Source: Pseudotabrizicola sp.
GTDB lineage: Bacteria > Pseudomonadota > Alphaproteobacteria > Rhodobacterales > Rhodobacteraceae
DNA length: 64,000 nucleotides
Reading direction: 5' to 3'
Assembly (NCBI RefSeq): GCF_030656345.1
Contig: NZ_JAUSNR010000049.1
Coordinates: forward strand, 40,057 to 104,056
The position numbers and the translations under genes are program-made. Numbering within the stretch: the stretch's first letter is position 1; each line of letters starts with the position of its first letter. The notes beneath the pieces are model-generated. The model was not told the DNA's origin. It worked only from the letters and a program-made list of their open reading frames with translations, and did not search any database. This document shows, piece after piece, positions 58,327 to 64,000 of this stretch.

Positions 58327-59729
58327 GCGCGCGCTTCTCGATGTTGCGCAAGCTCTTCCCGCAATCTCTTGGCGGGCAGTTGCTGATCATGTTGCTTTTG
58401 GCGTTGGCCATCACACAGGGGCTTGGCCTGTTGCTGCTGACAGACGAGCGGAACCGTGCAGTTCGTGCAGCCCTCGGGCTGGAGGCGGCAGGGCGCGCCG
58501 CGAATGTTGTCTTGCTTCTGGATGGCGCCCCCACTGATCTGCGCATGTCGATACTCCGCGCGGCAAATTCTCCGCTTGTCCGGTTTGAAGTCGGACCCGA
58601 GCCTGCAGCGTCCCACGACAGCGCCGAGGCGGACATGGTTCTGCGCCAGATCCGCCAGATCCTTGGCGAGCCGGAACGGGAAGTGCGCGCCGATGTTCAT
58701 GCGCTGTCCCTCGCGTCCCTGCCATTGCCAGAGGGAGTACCTGCGTCCATGCGCCCGATGCATGAGGCGATGATGGCAGGGCGGACCGACCCCATTGAGC
58801 TGACGCTGTCGATCCGTCTTGCGGCGGGCGACTGGCTGAACGTACGCACGATGTTTTACCGCCCTGCCCTGCAATTAACTCCGCAGGCCCTGCTGCCGGT
58901 GGTGTTAATGGCGGTTGCGGTAGCTTTGGTGGCCTGGTGGACTGCGCGGCGCGTCGTCGGCCCGATGCGTGCTCTTGCTGTTGGCACCGACCGCTTGGGC
59001 CGTGGGCTTGATGCCGATCCGCTGCCGACGACGGGGCCATCCGAGGTGCGCGAGACCACGCAGGCCTTCAACCGGATGAAGGCCCGACTGACCCGCTTCG
59101 TGAACGAGCGCACGCACATGCTCGCCGCCCTGAGTCATGATTTGCGATCGCCGCTTACAGCAATGCGGCTCAGGATCGAAATGCTGGACGAAACCGAGGA
59201 TAGTGTACGCCTGAAGGCACTGGTCGAAGAAATGCAGGCCATGGTCGAGGCAACCTTGGAATTCGCACGCGGGGTTGCGCGGGCAGAACCCGCCGCTGAA
59301 GTCGATCTTGCCGTCCTGCTGGCTGATCTGGTCAACGATGTAGGGGGAGAACGAGCCAATCTTGCCCCGTCGTCGCCTCTGCCAATCACCGTCCGCCCGC
59401 ACGCCTTGAACCGCGCTCTAAGGAACCTGATCGACAATGCTGTCCGCTATGGCGGGGTGGCGATGGTAAAGCTGGACCGAACGCCGGGATTGGCCATCAT
59501 CACCATCGCGGACAAGGGCCAGGGATTGCCCGAAGACCAGCTTGAAGCGATCTTTGAGCCGTTCGTACGCTTGGAAGGGTCTCGCAGCCGAGATACCGGC
59601 GGCGTCGGCCTCGGCTTGGCAATCGCCCGCACGATCATTCAGGCACACGGCGGGACAGTCGTGCTCCGCAATGTGCTGGCAGGTGGACTGGAAGCAGTTG
59701 TGTGTTTGCCACTCGGTGATGCGCACTAA
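58323..59729 (+). CDS. Sensor histidine kinase (EnvZ-like)
   Basis: The 468-aa protein starts at a GTG overlapping the regulator stop. It has two transmembrane helices around a periplasmic domain of about 130 residues, then HAMP, a HisKA domain with His272 in LSHDLRSPLTAMR, and an HATPase domain with NLIDNAVRYG, DKGQGLPE and GGVGLGLAI. The stimulus is unknown; the periplasmic domain has a Met/His-containing stretch (ASMRPMHEAMMAG). Confidence 0.93.
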   Translation: MSARFSMLRKLFPQSLGGQLLIMLLLALAITQGLGLLLLTDERNRAVRAALGLEAAGRAANVVLLLDGAPTDLRMSILRAANSPLVRFEVGPEPAASHDSAEADMVLRQIRQILGEPEREVRADVHALSLASLPLPEGVPASMRPMHEAMMAGRTDPIELTLSIRLAAGDWLNVRTMFYRPALQLTPQALLPVVLMAVAVALVAWWTARRVVGPMRALAVGTDRLGRGLDADPLPTTGPSEVRETTQAFNRMKARLTRFVNERTHMLAALSHDLRSPLTAMRLRIEMLDETEDSVRLKALVEEMQAMVEATLEFARGVARAEPAAEVDLAVLLADLVNDVGGERANLAPSSPLPITVRPHALNRALRNLIDNAVRYGGVAMVKLDRTPGLAIITIADKGQGLPEDQLEAIFEPFVRLEGSRSRDTGGVGLGLAIARTIIQAHGGTVVLRNVLAGGLEAVVCLPLGDAH

Positions 59730-60469
59730 CTTGGTGTGGCGTAGCCCACTGGCCTCCTGGCGACCGGACCACTGGAAATGCGACATGGACCTGGTGACCT
59801 TGCCGGATGGGCACATCGTCCGCATCAGCGAAGACTGTACTGATCTGGTACGGGGCTGCGGGGCAAACCCTTGGAGGTTTAGCTCCAGGATGAAGCGCTG
59901 GTCGGCCAGCAGGGTATGATGACCTCCGAGGTCGGTCCTGTCGCAACTGGCTCTCCGCCGAGATCATGATGACGCCCTTAGCCACGCGCCCCCTTAACCT
60001 CTGTCTCAGCTTTAAGGGTAAGAGTATCGCATTTAAAGACAAAATCTCATATTTAATGGCAAAGCACACCCATTGATTTTGTTGAACTCGTCATCTCGCC
60101 TTTAAAGGCAAAGCGACACCAGTCGGTGGCTGAGGTTCAGTCAAAAAATCGGCCTGCTCAATGTATAGATGAAAACTTGGGAAAGGGATCATCCGTCGTG
60201 AAGCATCAGCAAACATGCCAAATCTTCCGGCAAAAAAACCTGATGCAGGGCGGTCATGGCAGTAAGTCATGCCGCGGCGCGCCACATTCGCACTGTGTAT
60301 TGATCTTTCACTTCTCGCAGCAGCACCCTGCCCTCCATGCGATCACTTTGCGCGGAGCCGCAACATGGCTCGACTTGGCAAAACCATACAGCGGTGCACA
60401 GAAGCCTCGCCGCGCATCTGTCAGCCCAAGAATGCCCGATCAACGAGAAGCCTGATCTTCTTGTAGATT
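59730..60469. other. Long intergenic region with a repeat cluster
   Basis: There are 740 bases without a convincing gene. Short frames at its start (for example CDMDLVTLPDGHIVRISED) have no recognisable family. The middle carries a series of TTTAA-x-GGCAAAG-like repeats listed separately. It separates the two-component system from the CDF transporters. Confidence 0.45.
60011..60113 (+). repeat. Cluster of four degenerate TTTAA-(n)GGCAAAG repeats
   Basis: Copies start at 60011 (TTTAAGGGTAAGAG), 60032 (TTTAAAGACAAAAT), 60052 (TTTAATGGCAAAGC) and 60101 (TTTAAAGGCAAAGC). The first three are 20-21 bases apart, two helical turns. They may be binding sites for a regulator or recombination protein. 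They are not adjacent to a gene start. Confidence 0.45.
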
Positions 60470-61366
60470 TTACAGCACCACCACGCCGGAGTGCTTCGCC
60501 TTGCGTTCCGGCTCGACGTGGATGGTGACGACGCAGCCCTCCAGGATCTCCTTCAATGCCGCTTCGATCCGGTCGCAGATGTCGTGCGCGGCGTTCACCG
60601 TCATATCGCCGGGGACGATGAGGTGGAACTCGACGAACGAGGCCTGACCGGCATGGCGCGTGCGAAGGTCATGCGCCTCGACAGCGCCTTCGGCTTCCCG
60701 CGAGATCGTCTCGCGCACCTGCGCGAGGGTCACATCCGGGATGGCCTCGTCCAGCAGACCACTGAGAGACTCCCGCATCACCCTCCAGCCGGACCAGAGG
60801 ATGTTGATCGCCACGATCAGCGCCATCAAAGGGTCGAGCATGGCCCACCCGGACAGGATCGCCACAAGGACCCCGAAGGTCACGCCAACAGAGGAGATGA
60901 CGTCCGTGAAAAGGTGACGGCCATCCGCAACCAGCGCAGGCGACCGCCGCTTGCGTCCTTGCGTGATCAGCATCCAGCACCAGAAGGCATTGATCACGCT
61001 GGCCAGGCCGTTCACCAGTAGGCCTTCGAGTGGCGCGTCCAGCATGCGCGGCGCGAGAAACCCGTGATACGCCTCGCGCATGATCAGCAGCGCAGCGATG
61101 ATGATCATCACGCCTTCCAGGATCGCGCTGAACAGTTCCGCCTTGTGGTGGCCATAGGGGTGATTGGCGTCCGCGGGTCGTGAAGCGAGGCGGATCGCAA
61201 TGAGCGCTGCAATTGCGGTCGCGACGTTCACCGTACTTTCGAGCGCATCGGACAGCAGCGCGATCGAACCGGTCATCCACCATGCGAGCGTCTTCAGCGC
61301 CAGCACGACGATGCCGACCACGATGCTTCCAGTGGCGATCTTCATCAGCGGGGACATGGTCGGCAT
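60470..61366 (-). CDS. Cation diffusion facilitator (FieF-like)
   Basis: The 298-aa transporter has six helices and metal-site motifs LLSDALESTVN, HPYGHHKAE and DGRHLFTDVISS, followed by a cytoplasmic domain with HDLRTRHAGQASFVEFHLIV and HDICDRIE. It probably exports Fe2+ or Zn2+ with proton exchange. AAGG precedes the ATG at 61366. It is on the same strand as dmeRF but about 100 bases downstream. Confidence 0.9.
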   Translation of the reverse strand: MPTMSPLMKIATGSIVVGIVVLALKTLAWWMTGSIALLSDALESTVNVATAIAALIAIRLASRPADANHPYGHHKAELFSAILEGVMIIIAALLIMREAYHGFLAPRMLDAPLEGLLVNGLASVINAFWCWMLITQGRKRRSPALVADGRHLFTDVISSVGVTFGVLVAILSGWAMLDPLMALIVAINILWSGWRVMRESLSGLLDEAIPDVTLAQVRETISREAEGAVEAHDLRTRHAGQASFVEFHLIVPGDMTVNAAHDICDRIEAALKEILEGCVVTIHVEPERKAKHSGVVVL

Positions 61367-61463
61367 CTCAGCTACCTTTCGGAGATGTTCGGCGGCCGCG
61401 AGACGAGGTCATCGGCACAGGGGAATTGGCCAGGATCACGAGGCCCACGAGAAGCCTCGCACC

Positions 61464-62444
61464 TCAGGCGGGATGAATTTCCACGGTCACGTGAGAGAGT
61501 TCGTCGATGTGCCGCAGCCGCGCACGATAGGCCGCGACCGGTTCGGGGCGCGTGGATTTCAGCGCAATGATGGCGCCGTGATGCCCCGGCCCGAGCTGCC
61601 AGACATGAAGATCGACGATCTCGTCATGCTCGCTTTCGATGGCTGCACGCACTTCGGCCGGAAGATCCTCGTGGTCGGGCAGATAGTCCATGAGAACCGA
61701 TCCGCTGTCGCGCAGCAGTCCCCACGACCAGCTCAGGATGACGAGGGCGCCGACGATGCCGATCACCGGGTCGAGCCAGACCCAGCCATAGCTGCGGCCC
61801 GCGAGCAGTGCGGCGATGGCAAGAACGGATGTCAGGGCATCCGCGAGAACGTGGAGGTAGGCCGCACGCAGATTGTTGTCGCGGTCTCCCGCGCGGGTGG
61901 CTGCCGCCCCGTGGTCATGATCGTGATCATTGTGACCGTGCCCGTGGCCATGATCATGAGCATGGTGATGACTATGGCCTTGGTGATGGCTGTGGTCGTC
62001 CTTGAGCAGCCAGGCGCTGACGAGGTTCACCAAGAGGCCGATCACGGCGACGAGGATCGCCTCGTCGAAGCTGATCGGGACCGGACTGCGCAGGCGGACA
62101 AGGCTTTCCCAACCGATCAGCAGTGCGACGATAGCGAGGACGGTCGCACTTCCGAAGGCAGCAAGATCGCCGAGCTTGCCGGTCCCGAAGGTGAAGCGCG
62201 GGTTGCGCGCATGTTTCCGGGCGAAGCGATAGGCGAGCGCCGTGATCAGAAGCGCCGAGGCATGGGTGGACATGTGCCAGCCGTCGGCCAGCAGCGCCAT
62301 GGACCCGTAGATCGTGCCCGCGGAGATCTCCGCGACCATCATGGTCGCGGTCAGCGCGATCACCGCCCAAGTGCGGCGTTCGTTGCGGGCATGGTTCTCG
62401 CCGAGGAAGACGTGGTCGTGCGGTGCGGCGGCGTTCGGGCTCAT
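61464..62444 (-). CDS. dmeF: Cation diffusion facilitator DmeF with His-rich loop
   Basis: The 326-aa transporter has six helices and a long His-rich cytoplasmic loop between helices four and five (DDHSHHQGHSHHHAHDHGHGHG and onward). Metal-site residues are in LLADGWHMSTHASAL and LHVLADALTSVLA. The HMSTH signature and an RcnR-family partner are typical of DmeF Co/Ni exporters. The ATG overlaps the stop of the regulator gene. Confidence 0.9.
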   Translation of the reverse strand: MSPNAAAPHDHVFLGENHARNERRTWAVIALTATMMVAEISAGTIYGSMALLADGWHMSTHASALLITALAYRFARKHARNPRFTFGTGKLGDLAAFGSATVLAIVALLIGWESLVRLRSPVPISFDEAILVAVIGLLVNLVSAWLLKDDHSHHQGHSHHHAHDHGHGHGHNDHDHDHGAAATRAGDRDNNLRAAYLHVLADALTSVLAIAALLAGRSYGWVWLDPVIGIVGALVILSWSWGLLRDSGSVLMDYLPDHEDLPAEVRAAIESEHDEIVDLHVWQLGPGHHGAIIALKSTRPEPVAAYRARLRHIDELSHVTVEIHPA

Positions 62445-62713
62445 TTCAGGTGCCTTCTCATGACTTCGATCAGTTCGTCCGCCCCGGCCTTCCGCTGCGC
62501 ATCGCCTTCGACATCAACGACGTGGTTGCGCAGGTGATCCTCGAGGAGTTCGACGACGAGGCCGTTCGTCGCCCCGCGGACCGAGGCGGCGAGGTTCAGG
62601 ATTTCGGCGCAGGAGACTTCCGCCTCCAGCGCCCGTTCGATCGCCTCCATCTGCCCCTTCAGGCGGCGGACTCTGGCGAGAAGTTTGGATTTGTTCTGGA
62701 CAGTATGACCCAT
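62441..62713 (-). CDS. dmeR: RcnR-family Ni/Co-responsive repressor DmeR
   Basis: The 90-aa protein has His3, Cys35, His60 and His64, the exact ligand set and numbering of RcnR, which senses Ni2+ and Co2+. It is translationally coupled to dmeF. An operator-like dyad lies immediately upstream of its start, overlapping the ribosome binding region. Confidence 0.9.
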   Translation of the reverse strand: MGHTVQNKSKLLARVRRLKGQMEAIERALEAEVSCAEILNLAASVRGATNGLVVELLEDHLRNHVVDVEGDAQRKAGADELIEVMRRHLK

Positions 62714-62716
62714 AGC

Positions 62717-62733
62717 ATAGGGGGCTACCCTAT
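62717..62733 (-). promoter_or_regulatory. DmeR operator
   Basis: ATAGGG-TAGCC-CCCTAT on the transcribed strand is a dyad with A/T ends and a G/C tract, as for RcnR-type repressors. It begins three bases before the dmeR ATG, so repressor binding would also mask translation initiation signals. Confidence 0.65.
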
Positions 62734-62898
62734 TAATAGTGCAACTTCAATCCCGATGTTGGCCTCACCTTGTCGCCACCGATGCCTCATCTTTTACCGT
62801 ATCGGTGCTGACCAGATCACAATCATTCACGTGGTGAATGACGCAATTGAAGTTGAGGCGTTCCTGTTCCCTGACAGCCCAAGGTGCGCTCTGTGCTT

Positions 62899-63894
62899 TC
62901 AGTTCGTGGTGCGCCACATCCGATACCGCCCCTGGCCGGTCATCTCGCGGACCAGACCCTGTGCCTGCATCCAAGCGAGATTGCGCTGGACAGCGGCGCG
63001 GCTGACATCGGTCAGGGCCTCGGCCATCGGGGCAGAGACAATAGGCCATTCGGTCAGAACGGCGCGCAAGGCGCGTGGGGTCTTTCCCGAGAGTGGGGTC
63101 ATCTCGGTTTCCGCCCTCGCTGACCATGCCTCGATATCGTCAAGGTGCCGCATTGCGGTCAGACAGGCGGTCTCCATCCCGTCAAGCCAGCGCGCCAGAC
63201 GGTCAGCGGGTGGGCCGCCGGCGCGCAGCCCCCCTGCCCCGCCCATGGCCAGAGGCGCAAAGACTGCGCCTCTCTCCTCGCTGGCCGCGATCCGCGCGGC
63301 CGTGACGGCCGCTTCCATTCGATCGCCCTGCTGCCCGAGGCCCGCGAGGCTCCAGAAGTGATAACCCGCGCAAGCACGGGCTATCGGGTGAAGATCGGCG
63401 ACTTGTGCCATCAGGTCGAGCCAACCGCCCGCGCGGTCCGCAAAGGGCTCGGCTTCATTTGCCATGTTCTCTGGATCGCGGCGGTCGAGGAAGGCGGACA
63501 GGTCCACCTCTGGGCCTGGCCCCCCTGTCAGACGACGTACCGCCCAACCGACGCGCGCGAGTGCGTCGATGTCGTCTTGCAGGCCGGAAATGCGCATGGA
63601 CATCCAGAGCGCGAGCCGATCCGGGCCGATACGGTCGCCCGCGAACCAGCTGAGGTCGGCAGCCTCGATCAGGGCAAGCCTGTGCCGCCATCCGTCAGGG
63701 CCGCGCTTTAGCCGGTCGTCCAGCGCGCCGACGCGACCGGCCACACGGGCAAGAAGTGCGGCATGACCCGCCTCTGCTTTCCGCCAATCGTCGAGGACCT
63801 CGGCTTCACGCGGTTCGGCCCGTGGTCCGGTCGGCAAATAATCCGGCTCCTCTTCCATGGGACCGGGCAGGAACCAATGTCGCTTTTCCTTCAC
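62899..63894 (-). CDS. Helical protein with C-terminal winged helix (DUF1612-like)
   Basis: The 331-aa protein starts at GTG 63894. The N-terminal two-thirds are helical (ALLARVAGRVGALDDRLKRG, RLALIEAADLSWFAGDRI, GLQDDIDALARVGWAVRRL). The end is a winged helix (LTDVSRAAVQRNLAWMQAQGLVREMTGQGRYRMW). This arrangement resembles DUF1612 helix-turn-helix proteins common on plasmids of alphaproteobacteria. Its function is unknown, and it has no clear link with metals. Confidence 0.6.
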   Translation of the reverse strand: MKEKRHWFLPGPMEEEPDYLPTGPRAEPREAEVLDDWRKAEAGHAALLARVAGRVGALDDRLKRGPDGWRHRLALIEAADLSWFAGDRIGPDRLALWMSMRISGLQDDIDALARVGWAVRRLTGGPGPEVDLSAFLDRRDPENMANEAEPFADRAGGWLDLMAQVADLHPIARACAGYHFWSLAGLGQQGDRMEAAVTAARIAASEERGAVFAPLAMGGAGGLRAGGPPADRLARWLDGMETACLTAMRHLDDIEAWSARAETEMTPLSGKTPRALRAVLTEWPIVSAPMAEALTDVSRAAVQRNLAWMQAQGLVREMTGQGRYRMWRTTN

Positions 63895-64000
63895 GATTTC
63901 ACTGCGTGGTTTTCACATGATTTCCGCAAGGTACCTCCGGAAGTGGCGCGGGTTTCTGCTTTGCGATTTCAATTTCATTATGGACTTCAATAGGTTTTGA

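Noticed and set aside
59542..59919. Frame overlapping the kinase end and continuing downstream
   Set aside because: Most of it is a shadow of the kinase; the remaining 190 bases have no family match.
61164..62537. 457-codon open frame antisense to the two CDF genes
   Set aside because: It spans two real genes and their junction on the other strand and has no domain.
62423..63361. 312-codon frame antisense to dmeR and the winged-helix gene
   Set aside because: It crosses two opposing genes and an operator; no family signature.
1..64000. CRISPR arrays, tRNA or rRNA genes, plasmid replication or conjugation genes
   Set aside because: No regularly spaced identical repeats, no tRNA-like cloverleaf or rRNA sequence, and no repA/repABC, parAB, tra or relaxase motifs were seen by eye.

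Overview
The window looks like a heavy-metal (mainly copper) resistance region from an alphaproteobacterium of the Rhodobacteraceae type, probably plasmid-borne or on a genomic island. This rests on GC-rich coding, an alphaproteobacterial style of metal-gene clusters, extensive paralogy of metal genes and several insertion-sequence scars. No rRNA, tRNA, replication or conjugation gene was seen, so chromosome versus plasmid cannot be decided.

Layout. 1-3 kb: end of a DsbA-like gene, the divergent mntR/mntH pair and a CcdA-like thiol transporter. 3-16 kb: an envelope and copper-delivery block. It holds three YkuD L,D-transpeptidases, two diverged copies of a module (lnt, a 57-aa membrane protein, sco, PCuAC), another Sco, an M23 peptidase, a DUF411 protein, a ZIP remnant and a DedA protein. 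16-21.6 kb: an insertion-sequence graveyard with IS110-type fragments, a broken polyphosphate kinase 2, an intact-looking IS66 element with 8-bp target duplications, and an ISL3-type remnant. 21.6-26 kb: a periplasmic copper operon (small lipoprotein, TolC-like channel, multicopper oxidase, cupredoxin, CusF-like, cytochrome c). 26-30 kb: a probable nickel/cobalt unit (NreB-like MFS exporter, RcnR/CsoR-family regulator, HupE-like permease, membrane-anchor protein). 30-36 kb: TlpA-like thioredoxin, Met-rich multicopper oxidase, papain-like lipoprotein, second DUF411 protein and DsbA. 36-45 kb: a tightly overlapping operon of cytochromes, a FixH-like protein, a ferric-reductase-like membrane protein and a penicillin-binding protein 2, split by a second IS66. 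45-48 kb: two divergent L,D-transpeptidases and a DsbA-like protein. 48-57.5 kb: the core copper efflux unit (copZ, copA, cueR, a second P1B ATPase, DUF302, two DUF305 proteins, an EF-hand/Met-rich protein). 57.6-59.7 kb: a two-component system. 60-64 kb: two cation diffusion facilitators, one with its own RcnR-family regulator, and a winged-helix protein.

How it fits together. CueR, with Cys112 and Cys120 conserved, should control four visible promoters that carry its dyad within a 19-bp spacer: copZ, copA, the second ATPase and, unexpectedly, an L,D-transpeptidase. A second MerR-type dyad (CTCTAG-N3-CTAGAG) stands before both lnt modules and a dsbA gene, and a one-mismatch form stands before a sco gene. 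No matching second MerR gene is visible here. The recurring theme is that metal efflux and oxidation are combined with envelope repair or remodelling: five L,D-transpeptidases, a PBP2, two apolipoprotein N-acyltransferases, an M23 peptidase and a disulfide/cytochrome-assembly relay. Five small exported proteins ending in a PPR or PPK-like tail are scattered beside the metal genes.
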